From the NCBI GenBank assembly GCA_900764225.1, contig CAAFNG010000120.1, forward strand, positions 1 to 16,508: a DNA stretch of 16,508 nucleotides, in the 5' to 3' direction. The stretch's first letter is position 1. Each line of letters starts with the position of its first letter. Under the pieces are notes generated by a model. The model ran no database searches. It worked only from the letters and a program-made list of their open reading frames with translations, and was not told the origin of the DNA. A program made the translations under genes and the position numbers. This document shows positions 1-7,248 of the stretch, in pieces. Source of the DNA: Lachnospiraceae bacterium. GTDB taxonomy: Bacteria; Bacillota; Clostridia; Lachnospirales; Lachnospiraceae.

Positions 1-668
1 ACCTTGTAGAAGATGATGAAAGTATCCGCGAGCTTGTTGTATATACACTGAACAGCCAGGGGCTGGAGGCGCAGGGCTTTGAACGCCCTTCCCTTTTCTG
101 GAAGGCCATGGAGAAGGAACAGCCTTCTCTGGTTCTTCTGGATATCATGCTTCCGGAGGAGGACGGCTTATCCATTCTGAAAAAGATCCGTATCCGTCCG
201 GATGTGCGGAAGCTTCCGGTGATTATGCTCACAGCCAAGGGCAGTGAATTTGATACAGTTGTGGGACTGGACAGCGGAGCCGATGATTATATTCCGAAGC
301 CGTTCCGTATGATGGAGCTGATCTCCAGAGTACGTGCCCTGCTTCGAAGATCCGAGGATAACGGCGCAGAGGAATACCGTATGGAGAATCTTTATGTGTG
401 TCCGGGAAGACATGAGGTGACTGTGGATCAGGAACCTGTGAACCTTACCCTGAAGGAATACGAGATGCTTTGTCTCCTTCTGAAAAACAGCGGAACTGTT
501 CTTTCCAGAACCCAGCTTCTCAACCAGATCTGGGGATATGAATTCGACGGAGAGAGCAGGACTGTGGATGTACATATCCGGACGCTCCGCCAGAAGCTTG
601 GAAGCGCAGGTGATCTGGTGGAAACGGTTCGTGGTGTAGGATATAAGATCAGCGGAAAATGTGCATAG
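1..668 (+). CDS. OmpR/PhoB-family response regulator (5' truncated)
   Basis: DNA-binding response regulator of a two-component system. The frame is open from base 3 and the first bases already encode LVEDDES, the acidic pocket that normally lies a few residues after the start, so only a few N-terminal codons are missing. The receiver domain shows the phospho-acceptor Asp in LLLDIMLPEEDG (codon 141-143), the conserved Thr in MLTAKG (231-233) and Lys in YIPKPF (297-299). A C-terminal winged helix-turn-helix follows from about base 375, with the typical LTLKEYEMLCLL, SRTQLLNQIWGY and RTVDVHIRTLRQKLG segments and the terminal ETVRGVGYK hairpin. The gene stops at 668 and is followed at once by a terminator, so no histidine kinase lies downstream in the same unit; a partner could be upstream. 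The stimulus and target genes cannot be told from this sequence. Confidence 0.95.
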   Translation, partial: LVEDDESIRELVVYTLNSQGLEAQGFERPSLFWKAMEKEQPSLVLLDIMLPEEDGLSILKKIRIRPDVRKLPVIMLTAKGSEFDTVVGLDSGADDYIPKPFRMMELISRVRALLRRSEDNGAEEYRMENLYVCPGRHEVTVDQEPVNLTLKEYEMLCLLLKNSGTVLSRTQLLNQIWGYEFDGESRTVDVHIRTLRQKLGSAGDLVETVRGVGYKISGKCA

Positions 669-680
669 CAGATTCCCCTT

Positions 681-737
681 AAAAAAGCATTTCTTCGGAA
701 AAAGGCTTCGGCCCTTTTCTGGACGAAGTGCTTTTTT
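681..737 (+). terminator. Rho-independent terminator of the response regulator
   Basis: Two nested stems. The inner one is a GGC/GCC stem extended by GAAAA/TTTTC and capped by a TTCG tetraloop (about 698-719). The outer arm AAAAAAGCA...CTTCG (681-697) pairs with CGAAGTGCTTTTTT (724-737), with a 3-nt bulge on the left arm. The right arm ends in six T residues. The A-run on the left arm means it could also end transcripts arriving from the right. Confidence 0.85.
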
Positions 738-748
738 CATGCTATAAT
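720..748 (+). promoter_or_regulatory. SigA-type promoter for topB
   Basis: A perfect -10 hexamer TATAAT (743-748) lies 17 bp downstream of TGGACG (720-725), a 4/6 match to the -35 consensus. The -35 lies inside the 3' arm of the preceding terminator. A ribosome binding site AGAGGTGA (766-773) follows, before the ATG at 784. The site is inferred from sequence alone. Confidence 0.7.
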
Positions 749-783
749 AGGTGGACTTATAAGCAAGAGGTGAAACGATAAGA

Positions 784-2982
784 ATGAAATCACTAGTGAT
801 CGCGGAGAAGCCGTCCGTTGCAAGAGACATTGCCAGAGTCCTCCACTGCAGCCAGAAGGGAAACGGAATCCTGGAAGGAAAAACATACGTAGTGACCTGG
901 GCACTGGGACATCTGGTGACGCTGGCAGATCCGGAAGAATATGATAAGAAATATACGAAATGGGAGCTTTCCACGCTTCCCATGATGCCGGAGAAGATGA
1001 AACTGGTGGTGATCCGTCAGACATCGAAGCAGTATAATGCAGTGAAGGCCCAGCTGTACCGTAAGGATATCGGTGAGATCATCATTGCCACAGATGCAGG
1101 CCGTGAGGGAGAACTGGTAGCCAGATGGATCCTTGCCAAGGCAGATTGTCACAAGCCCATCAAACGTCTGTGGATCTCATCTGTAACAGACAAGGCCATA
1201 AAGGATGGGTTTGCACACCTTAGAAATGGTCATGATTATGACAACCTTTACCGCGCCGCGCAGGCAAGGGCAGAGGCAGACTGGCTGGTGGGAATGAACG
1301 GAACCAGAGCACTGACCTGCAAGTACAATGCCCAGCTTTCCTGTGGACGTGTGCAGACACCGACCCTTGCCATGATCGCGAGAAGAGAGCAGAAGATCCG
1401 GGAGTTCAGGCCGGAAGATTATTACGGAATCACCCTGCAGGCCGGAAATGTACGCTGGACCTGGCGCGACACAAAGAGCGGAAGCCTCCGCACCTTTAAG
1501 AAGGAGCGTGCACAGGAAATCCAGCAGAAAGCCGCAAAAAGCAGCTTGACCGTGACCAGAGTCGTACGAAAACCGAAGAAGACCTATGCGCCGGGGCTTT
1601 ATGATCTGACAACACTTCAGAGAGAAGCCAATCAGAAATACGGTTTTTCCGCAAAGGAAACTCTGAATATCATGCAGAGACTTTATGAGAACCATAAGGT
1701 CCTGACTTATCCGAGAACCGATTCCCGTTATATCGGAAAGGATGTAGTTCCGACGATCAAGGAACGCCTTCAGGCATGTGGAACAGGTCCTTACCGAAAA
1801 CTTGCCGGAGTACTGGTGAACAAACCGATCCAGGCGAATGCGAGCTTTGTGGATGATAAGAAGGTCAGTGATCACCATGCGATCATTCCTACAGAACAGT
1901 TTGTACAGCTGGATCATATGACTAACGAGGAGCGGAAGATCTATGATATGGTAGTCCGCCGGTTCTTAAGCGTATTGTATCCGCCGGCTGTTTTTGAGCA
2001 GGTAAGCATGGAAGGAACGGCAGCAGGAGAGAACTTTGCGGCAAGCGGCCGTATCATAAAAAGCGCCGGATGGAGAGAGGTCTACGAAGGCGGATGGCAG
2101 GATGATGAAGAAGATTCGGATTCCGCAGACAAACTGAAAGATCAGAATCTTCCGTCTCTCACGGAAGGACAGGTATTTACTGTGGAAGCTGCCAGCCTTA
2201 CCAGCGGAAAAACAAAACCTCCTGCCAGATTTACAGAGGCTACACTTCTTGGTGCTATGGAGAATCCGGTTCATTTCATGGAAAGCCACGACAAAAAAGC
2301 AGCCAGAACACTGGGAGAGACCGGCGGACTTGGAACTGTTGCAACAAGAGCAGATATTATCGAGAAGCTTTTTAATAGCTTTATGATGGAAAAGAGAGGA
2401 AATGAGATCTACATCACATCCAAGGCGAAGCAGCTTCTGGAACTGGTACCTGAGGATCTGAAGAAACCGGAGCTTACCGCAGACTGGGAGATGAAGCTTT
2501 CGGATATTGCAAACGGAAAGCTTAAACAGGATAAATTCCTCACAGGAATCCGGAGCTATGCAACGGAGATCGTAGATGAGATCAAGAGCGGTCAGGGAAC
2601 TTTCCGCCATGATAATATGACAAACAAGAAATGCCCGAACTGTGGCAAGCATCTTCTTGCAGTCAATGGCAAGAACAGCAAGATGCTGGTATGCGAGGAC
2701 AGGGAGTGCGGTTACAGGGAGACTGTTTCCAGAACCACCAATGCGCGCTGCCCGAAATGTCACAAGCGTATGGAAATGCTTCTTAAGGGAAAAGAAGAGA
2801 CCTTTGTATGCCAGTGCGGCTATAAGGAGAAGCTTTCTTCTTTCCAGGCGAGAAGGGCGAAGGAGGGCGCGGGCGTCAATAAGAGAGACGTACAGCGTTA
2901 CCTTAAGAAACAGCAGAAAGAGGCAAATGAGCCGGTGAACAATGCGTTTGCCCAGGCACTGTCCGGCATTAAACTGGATTGA
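784..2982 (+). CDS. topB: DNA topoisomerase III (type IA)
   Basis: Type IA topoisomerase of 732 aa that relaxes and decatenates DNA by single-strand passage. The N-terminal Toprim domain opens with MKSLVIAEKPSVARDIA and carries the acidic motif ATDAGREGELVARW (D104 to E110). The catalytic tyrosine is Y309 in the family signature VLTYPRTDSRY. The tail has two cysteine clusters from about residue 617: CPNC...CEDRECG and CPKC...CQCG, typical zinc-ribbon modules of Gram-positive TopB. The segments KPPARFTEATLLGAMENP and ETGGLGTVATRADIIEKLFNSF are highly typical of Bacillus/Clostridium TopB. Length and domain order are complete for the family, so this looks like the chromosomal enzyme and not a plasmid relic. 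The start at 784 is set by AGAGGTGA about 11 bp upstream and by the fixed position of the Toprim strand. The following gene starts 91 bp downstream and could share its transcript. Confidence 0.97.
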   Translation: MKSLVIAEKPSVARDIARVLHCSQKGNGILEGKTYVVTWALGHLVTLADPEEYDKKYTKWELSTLPMMPEKMKLVVIRQTSKQYNAVKAQLYRKDIGEIIIATDAGREGELVARWILAKADCHKPIKRLWISSVTDKAIKDGFAHLRNGHDYDNLYRAAQARAEADWLVGMNGTRALTCKYNAQLSCGRVQTPTLAMIARREQKIREFRPEDYYGITLQAGNVRWTWRDTKSGSLRTFKKERAQEIQQKAAKSSLTVTRVVRKPKKTYAPGLYDLTTLQREANQKYGFSAKETLNIMQRLYENHKVLTYPRTDSRYIGKDVVPTIKERLQACGTGPYRKLAGVLVNKPIQANASFVDDKKVSDHHAIIPTEQFVQLDHMTNEERKIYDMVVRRFLSVLYPPAVFEQVSMEGTAAGENFAASGRIIKSAGWREVYEGGWQDDEEDSDSADKLKDQNLPSLTEGQVFTVEAASLTSGKTKPPARFTEATLLGAMENPVHFMESHDKKAARTLGETGGLGTVATRADIIEKLFNSFMMEKRGNEIYITSKAKQLLELVPEDLKKPELTADWEMKLSDIANGKLKQDKFLTGIRSYATEIVDEIKSGQGTFRHDNMTNKKCPNCGKHLLAVNGKNSKMLVCEDRECGYRETVSRTTNARCPKCHKRMEMLLKGKEETFVCQCGYKEKLSSFQARRAKEGAGVNKRDVQRYLKKQQKEANEPVNNAFAQALSGIKLD

Positions 2983-3073
2983 ACAGGTAATAACAGTGAA
3001 ACCAGACAAGATGGCTGTCCCGTGGATTTTTGTACAGATGTGGCGGAGGCAGCAGAAAGAGAGGATTCGGATT

Positions 3074-3454
3074 ATGGGATTACAGGACGATAGAATGTCA
3101 GGCAATATTCAGGATATAGCAAGACTGATCACAAGACTTCTCCTGCAGGGAGATATGCCGCAGTATACACTTCCGGCAGCAGAAGCGGATTACACAGAAG
3201 CAGACCGGCTTTTTTCGAAGATCATCGGACTTGCGGATGAAGGTGATATCAACGGAGCGGAGAACGAGCTTCTTATGAATATGGAAGAGGACGATCCGGA
3301 TTATCTGGAGCTGGCGCTTACCTTTTATCTTTATCTCAATGATATGGACGGAGATTACCTGGATGACCACGATTATTCCAGGGAAGAGATACTGGACGGA
3401 CTGAAAAGTCTCGCAGAGGACTGGGGCGTCACCGGGCTGGAGACCCTTGTCTGA
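3074..3454 (+). CDS. Small acidic protein, DUF6483-like (uncertain family)
   Basis: A 126-aa acidic protein with no signal peptide, membrane segment or cysteines. I do not recognise a function. The segment LADEGDINGAENELL, then ALTFYLYLNDMDGDYLDDHDYSREEILDGLKSLAEDWGV, has the look of the small helical Firmicutes proteins I remember under DUF6483; this is from memory and not certain. The open frame extends upstream to 2942 inside the topB end, but that part reads like non-coding sequence. I prefer the ATG at 3074, behind AGAGAGGA; an alternative ATG lies at 3095. The stop codon overlaps the next start (TGATG at 3452-3456), which points to translational coupling with the cysteine-cluster protein gene. 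Confidence 0.75.
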   Translation: MGLQDDRMSGNIQDIARLITRLLLQGDMPQYTLPAAEADYTEADRLFSKIIGLADEGDINGAENELLMNMEEDDPDYLELALTFYLYLNDMDGDYLDDHDYSREEILDGLKSLAEDWGVTGLETLV

Positions 3455-4125
3455 TGCGGCGGGAAGTGACGCTGGAGGAGATTTCCGACGGCCGTTTCTA
3501 TGAAGTAAATGACATGGTGAAGGCAGATTGCCAGGACTGTAAGGGATGCTTTGACTGCTGTACCGGAATGGGAGATTCGGTTGTTCTGGATCCTCTGGAT
3601 GTGTGGCGTTTAAGTCAGGGACTTCATTTAAGTGTGGATCAGCTTCTTGCGGAAAAAATCGAGCTTGGAGTGACAGACGGAAATATCCTGCCTCATTTAA
3701 GAATGGCAGGAGTAGACGAACGCTGTGTGTTTCTGAATGCAGATGGACGCTGCTCCATTCATAGCTTCCGGCCGGGCTTCTGTCGGTTGTTTCCTCTTGG
3801 AAGATATTATGAGGATGGAAGCTTTAAATATATTCTTCAGATCCATGAATGCAAAAAGACTACCCGCAGCAAGATCAAGGTGAAGAAATGGGTGGACACA
3901 CCGGATCTTAAGACATATGAGAAATTTGTGTGCGACTGGCATTATTTTCTTCTGGATGTGCAGGAGATTCTTTATCAGAGCGAGGATACGGAGCTGATCC
4001 GTAATCTGAATATGTATGTTGTGAACCAGTTTTACAGAAAACCTTATGATGATGGACGGGATTTTTACGAACAGTTTTATGAGCGACTGACTGCGGGAAA
4101 AGAGCTGCTTAGTCTTGGTATCTGA
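3454..4125 (+). CDS. YkgJ-type cysteine cluster protein (CxxCxxCC family)
   Basis: A 223-aa soluble protein of the zinc- or iron-chelating CxxCxxCC family. The N-terminal cluster is C26, C29, C32, C35 and C36 (DCQDCKGCFDCC), followed by C91, C100, C110 and C133 in the segments CVFLNADGRCSIHSFRPGFCRLFP and HECKK, the standard spacing of this family. The biochemical role is not well defined; members are predicted to bind a metal or Fe-S cluster. The start ATG shares its A with the stop codon of the preceding small protein, so the pair are probably co-translated. No hairpin terminator is seen in the 63 bases before the LysR gene, so read-through into it is possible. Confidence 0.88.
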   Translation: MRREVTLEEISDGRFYEVNDMVKADCQDCKGCFDCCTGMGDSVVLDPLDVWRLSQGLHLSVDQLLAEKIELGVTDGNILPHLRMAGVDERCVFLNADGRCSIHSFRPGFCRLFPLGRYYEDGSFKYILQIHECKKTTRSKIKVKKWVDTPDLKTYEKFVCDWHYFLLDVQEILYQSEDTELIRNLNMYVVNQFYRKPYDDGRDFYEQFYERLTAGKELLSLGI

Positions 4126-4188
4126 ACAGATATCCGGGAGAGAGCAGGCGGAGAGTTTTTTTTGCGGGAAGATAGAAAGGATTTATAT

Positions 4189-5088
4189 ATGAATTTGAAT
4201 CAGCTGACATATTTTGTGACGCTTGCCCAGATCGAAAATTATACAAGGGCCGCAAAAAGACTGGATATTACGCAGCCAAGCTTAAGCCATGCGATCTCCA
4301 ATCTTGAAAAAGAGCTCCAGGTACCTCTTTTTGAGCGACATGGAAGAAATGTCACCATGACAAAATACGGGGAAATGTTTCTGAAATATGTTCAGGACTC
4401 CCTGCATATCCTGAATCTCGGGGTAGAACGGATTCAGGAAGCCGCAAGGATTCCGGGTGGAAGTATTTCCATTGGGTATATCCATACACAGGGACGCCGG
4501 TTTATTCCGGAGCTTGTCCGTGGTTTCTTAAGTGAGCAGGACGGCAAGAAGATCAATTTTCATTTCCAGAATGCAGCTACCGGCAACCTGATCCGGGGGC
4601 TCAAGGAAGAGAAATTTGATGTGATTTTCTGTTCCCGTGCAGAAGGGGAAAAAGAAATCAGCTTCGTTCCGGTGGCGGAAGAAAAGTTAGTAGCTGTTGT
4701 GCCGGAAAACCATGCGTTGGCGAGCAAAAATACAGTTACCATACAGGAACTGGGGCAGTATCCGCAGGTGACGTTTACGCCTACCAGTGGTCTGTATTTT
4801 GTGATCAGGGAGCTTTTTGAAAAAGAGGGAATTTCCCCGGAGATTGCTTTTGAAGTGGAAGAGGACGGCGCACTGGCCGGTATGGTGGCTGAAGATTTTG
4901 GCGTAGGGATCGTGCCGGATGTGCCTGTGATCCATACACTTCCTGTAAAGATACTCAATATCGAGAATCTTCATTACAGGCGCTACATATATATGGGAAT
5001 GCTCAAAAACCGTTACCCGAGTTCTCTGGTGGAGCAGTTCCGGGATTATATTTACAAGCATTACCGGATCTATGAAGTAATGCAGTAG
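4189..5088 (+). CDS. LysR-family transcriptional regulator (first copy)
   Basis: A 299-aa LysR-type regulator. The N-terminal winged helix-turn-helix is MNLNQLTYFVTLAQIENYTRAA..., with recognition segment ITQPSLSHAIS (residues 27-37) and wing LFERHGRNVTMTKYG. The C-terminal effector domain (about 90-290) has the usual two-lobed binding fold pattern: GSISIGYIHT, FDVIFCS, LVAVVPENHALA, GVGIVPDVP. I use the ATG at 4189, preceded by GAAAGGA; an in-frame TTG at 4162 is less likely because LysR proteins begin right at this MNL..L.YFV segment. It lies directly upstream, in the same direction, of the chorismate mutase/shikimate kinase gene. It is a clear paralogue of the second LysR in this window, with an identical recognition helix. 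The ligand is probably a shikimate-pathway acid, by context only. Confidence 0.93.
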   Translation: MNLNQLTYFVTLAQIENYTRAAKRLDITQPSLSHAISNLEKELQVPLFERHGRNVTMTKYGEMFLKYVQDSLHILNLGVERIQEAARIPGGSISIGYIHTQGRRFIPELVRGFLSEQDGKKINFHFQNAATGNLIRGLKEEKFDVIFCSRAEGEKEISFVPVAEEKLVAVVPENHALASKNTVTIQELGQYPQVTFTPTSGLYFVIRELFEKEGISPEIAFEVEEDGALAGMVAEDFGVGIVPDVPVIHTLPVKILNIENLHYRRYIYMGMLKNRYPSSLVEQFRDYIYKHYRIYEVMQ

Positions 5089-5099
5089 AATGCAGATAA

Positions 5100-5134
5100 A
5101 AAATCTCCGCTTATTATTTTGTAGCGGAGATTTT
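5100..5134 (+). terminator. Terminator after the first LysR gene
   Basis: A perfect 12-bp stem, AAAATCTCCGCT (5100-5111) and AGCGGAGATTTT (5123-5134), with an 11-nt loop. The right arm ends in TTTT followed by ATTATA. The A-run at the left arm makes it potentially bidirectional. It separates the LysR transcript from the mutase/kinase promoter. Confidence 0.85.
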
Positions 5135-5147
5135 ATTATAGAATAAA

Positions 5148-5177
5148 TCTATTGATTATATGTGGAAATTCAATAGA
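5148..5177 (+). promoter_or_regulatory. Candidate LysR operator (8-bp dyad) upstream of the mutase/kinase promoter
   Basis: Inverted repeat TCTATTGA (5148-5155) and TCAATAGA (5170-5177), a perfect 8-bp dyad with a 14-nt spacer. Its centre is about 58 bp upstream of the start site predicted from the promoter at 5186-5214. LysR-type activators usually bind an interrupted dyad near -65, so position and form fit. The regulator is inferred to be one or both of the LysR proteins encoded beside it. Confidence 0.55.
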
Positions 5178-5185
5178 AATTTCTG

Positions 5186-5214
5186 TTGAGATAAAAAACG
5201 GCTGTTGGTATAAT
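5186..5214 (+). promoter_or_regulatory. Strong SigA-type promoter for the mutase/kinase gene
   Basis: TTGAGA (5186-5191), 17-bp spacer, TATAAT (5209-5214), with an extended -10 TGG directly before it. The predicted start near 5221 gives a leader of about 70 nt. A GAAGGAGA ribosome binding site lies near 5276, before the ATG at 5292. Confidence 0.8.
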
Positions 5215-5291
5215 AAGTACAGACACTTGATTTAAAGTGATAAAGTAGATGTGGAAAATCCATAGTAAATGGAGCGAAGGAGAACAGCATA

Positions 5292-6080
5292 ATGAACCAG
5301 TTAGAAGTATTAAGAGAGAGCCTGGGACAGTGCGATGAGATCATTCTGGACGCACTGCTCATGAGAAACAGAATCGTAGAGGACATCATGGTATACAAGG
5401 AGGCACATGATCTTCCGGTACTTCAGCCAGAGCAGGAAGCGAAACAGAGAGGATGGCTGGAAGCCAGAATGGAAGGCAGACGCCATAAGAAAGAAGTAAA
5501 TGATGTTTTCGTAAGCATTACACAGAACAGTAAGAGAATCCAGTCCAGAAACCTGTTTAATTACAATATCTTCCTGATCGGTTTCATGGGAGCAGGTAAA
5601 TCTACGATTTCCGATTATCTGAAGAATGCACTTGCCATGGACGTTGTGGAGATGGATCAGTGCATCGTGGAGAGACAGGGAATGAGCATTTCCGATATCT
5701 TCGAGACCTACGGTGAAGAATACTTCCGCGAGCTTGAAACGAATCTTCTTATTGAGATGCAGTCCCAGTCCAATGTTGTAGTATCCTGCGGCGGTGGTGT
5801 TCCGATGAGAGAGCGCAATGTTACTGAGATGAAGAAGAACGGCCGCGTAGTACTTCTTACAGCGAAGCCGCAGACAATTCTCGACCGTGTAAAGGATAAT
5901 CATGACCGTCCGCTTCTTGAGAACAACAAGAATGTTGATTTCATCGGAGATCTGATGGAGAAACGTCGCCCGAAATATGAGGCAGCCGCAGATATCATCA
6001 TCGAGACAGACGGAAAGACTGAGCTTGAGATCTGTGAGGAACTGATCCACAGACTTCGCGAGTCCGACGGAAATAAATAA
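5292..6080 (+). CDS. Chorismate mutase (AroQ)/shikimate kinase fusion
   Basis: Two-domain protein of 262 aa. Residues 1-88 form an AroQ-type chorismate mutase helix bundle. By alignment from memory with E. coli PheA, R8, R25, K36, E49, S80 and Q84 match the active-site residues R11, R28, K39, E52, S84 and Q88, while the positions of D48 and R51 are Q45 and Q48. Residues about 91-262 are shikimate kinase: Walker A GFMGAGKST (97-105), the shikimate-binding segment EMDQCIVE, GEEYFRELE, CGGG, the lid motif HDRPLL and RRPKYEAAADI. The kinase uses ATP to form shikimate 3-phosphate; the mutase converts chorismate to prephenate. The two steps are not adjacent in the pathway. No aroA, aroB or aroC lies nearby. 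It is flanked by two paralogous LysR genes and has its own promoter and terminator. Such fusions are known in Clostridia. Confidence 0.92.
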   Translation: MNQLEVLRESLGQCDEIILDALLMRNRIVEDIMVYKEAHDLPVLQPEQEAKQRGWLEARMEGRRHKKEVNDVFVSITQNSKRIQSRNLFNYNIFLIGFMGAGKSTISDYLKNALAMDVVEMDQCIVERQGMSISDIFETYGEEYFRELETNLLIEMQSQSNVVVSCGGGVPMRERNVTEMKKNGRVVLLTAKPQTILDRVKDNHDRPLLENNKNVDFIGDLMEKRRPKYEAAADIIIETDGKTELEICEELIHRLRESDGNK

Positions 6081-6118
6081 AAGAACGTAAATGGCGGATA
6101 TTCGCCGGAATACATAAT

Positions 6119-6184
6119 AAAAGGACAGATGTCCGATAAACCGTACAGAGATGTAACGGAGATCGGGCAGCTGTCCTTTTTTTG
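6119..6184 (+). terminator. Bidirectional terminator between the mutase/kinase and LysR genes
   Basis: The outer stem AAAAGGACAG (6119-6128) pairs with CTGTCCTTTT (6171-6180), followed by more T residues. CCGAT/ATCGG and CCGT/ACGG pairs extend the structure inward. The complementary strand also ends in TTTTATTATG, so it can serve the convergent LysR gene that stops at 6210. Confidence 0.85.
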
Positions 6185-6209
6185 ATTTCAGAACCAGAAT
6201 ATAGATATA

Positions 6210-7118
6210 TTAATTCGTCTTATAAAAAATCTCTTCAGAGGTCTTTTCAATCACAAATTTCTTAAATGCTTCCACAACAGGCGGATGATAAACGTCCTTC
6301 AGCATGGCCATGTAGAAATTCCTCTGCCAGCTAGGAGAAACAAGAGGCAGGATTTTAAGATCAAGAGAATGAAGAATCGGGATATCCGGAGCGATACAGA
6401 TGCCGAAATCATTGGCCACAAAACCGGCAGCTACCTGATCCTCATCAATTTCAAAGGCAACATCCGGATACTGTCCGATGCTCTTAAACAGCTGGTCGAT
6501 AATCTGGCGGAGACCACTGCGCTTTTTAAAAATGATCTGTTTGTATGGCAGTGTTTCTTCCAGATGAATCTCAGATTTTTCCGCAAGAGGATGTCTGGGT
6601 GGGACGATAACGACCAGATCCTGCTTGGCAACAGGAATAAACTCGATCAGTGGTTCGTCGTCAAATTTGGAACAGAAGCCGATGTCATATTTTTTTTCTT
6701 TCAGTCCGTTCAGGATATCACCTGTCAGAACCTTGTCACAGAACAGATTGAAATTGATCTGTTTTCCTTCATTGGCAGTGAGAAAGCTACGGATGATCTT
6801 GGGAACAAAATCCACGCCAAGAGTACGCAAGAAGGCAACGTCGATCTGGCCTTCTCCTTTACCTGCAAGCTGGAGACCGTTCACAGAAGAGTCCAGCCGG
6901 TTCAGGGTTTCTTCTACGTCAACCAGAAAGGTTTTGCCATATTTGGTAAGAGAAACATTCCGTCCGTTTTTTTCAAATAATTTCACTCCAAGTTCTTCCT
7001 CAAGGGAAGAGATCGCGTGGCTTAAACTGGGCTGTGTGATCGCCAGAACATCGGCGGCTTTTGTGTAATGTTCCAGATGAGCCAGTGTCACGAAATATCG
7101 AAGATGATACAGATTCAT
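6210..7118 (-). CDS. LysR-family transcriptional regulator (second copy, QuiR-like by context)
   Basis: A 302-aa LysR-type regulator transcribed leftward and divergent from the TIM barrel/flavoprotein operon, the classic LysR layout for control of the neighbouring operon and itself. HTH residues 27-37 (ITQPSLSHAIS) are identical to those of the first LysR; the wing is LFEKNGRNVSLTKYG. The effector domain shows IDVAFLRTLG, YDIGFCSKFDD, LVVIVPPRHPLA and FGICIAPDIP. I use the ATG at 7118, preceded by AAAGGAG (7135-7129); the longer frame to 7187 adds a 23-residue N-terminal tail unlike any LysR. From memory, Listeria QuiR, a shikimate-responsive LysR protein, lies beside a similar operon, so shikimate or a related acid is the most likely ligand. 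That is inference, not seen in the sequence. Confidence 0.94.
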   Translation of the reverse strand: MNLYHLRYFVTLAHLEHYTKAADVLAITQPSLSHAISSLEEELGVKLFEKNGRNVSLTKYGKTFLVDVEETLNRLDSSVNGLQLAGKGEGQIDVAFLRTLGVDFVPKIIRSFLTANEGKQINFNLFCDKVLTGDILNGLKEKKYDIGFCSKFDDEPLIEFIPVAKQDLVVIVPPRHPLAEKSEIHLEETLPYKQIIFKKRSGLRQIIDQLFKSIGQYPDVAFEIDEDQVAAGFVANDFGICIAPDIPILHSLDLKILPLVSPSWQRNFYMAMLKDVYHPPVVEAFKKFVIEKTSEEIFYKTN

Positions 7119-7191
7119 TTTTGTGCTGCTCCTTTCGTAAGAGTTAGAGTTGCCGTATGCTGTGACGGTGGTAGTACGGCAGAACATGCTG

Positions 7192-7220
7192 TATATAGTA
7201 TAACACGATATATTGATAAA
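7192..7220 (-). promoter_or_regulatory. Possible promoter of the second LysR gene
   Basis: On the minus strand, TTTATC (7220-7215), 17-bp spacer, TATATA (7197-7192). Both hexamers are weak matches. The -35 lies within the candidate LysR dyad at 7212-7230, which would fit negative autoregulation. An alternative -10, TATACT, lies at 7202-7197. Confidence 0.4.
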
Positions 7221-7230
7221 ATCTATGAAT
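7212..7230 (+). promoter_or_regulatory. Candidate LysR operator in the divergent intergenic region
   Basis: Interrupted dyad ATTGATA (7212-7218) and TATGAAT (7224-7230), with 6 of 7 positions symmetric. Its centre lies about 63 bp upstream of the start site predicted for the rightward operon, the expected place for a LysR activator. Its first 11 bases resemble ATTGATTATAT in the dyad upstream of the mutase/kinase gene (9 of 11 identical). This supports a shared or related recognition sequence for the two LysR paralogues. Confidence 0.5.
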
Positions 7231-7248
7231 TATCCTGGTACAATCAAT

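Noticed and set aside
168..983. Long minus-strand open frame across the response regulator end and topB start
   Set aside because: It crosses a terminator and promoter, overlaps two well-supported genes and its translation shows no domain or plausible start site.
2942..3073. Upstream extension of the small acidic protein to an ATG at 2942
   Set aside because: It overlaps the end of topB, lacks a ribosome binding site and the added residues look unlike the rest; the ATG at 3074 is better placed.
1966..3105. 379-codon minus-strand open frame inside topB
   Set aside because: It lies opposite the conserved TopB coding frame and its Cys/Leu/Ser-rich translation is typical of an antisense shadow.
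7119..7187. N-terminal extension of the second LysR protein to 7187
   Set aside because: It lacks a ribosome binding site and adds a tail before the strictly N-terminal LysR helix; AAAGGAG at 7129-7135 supports 7118.
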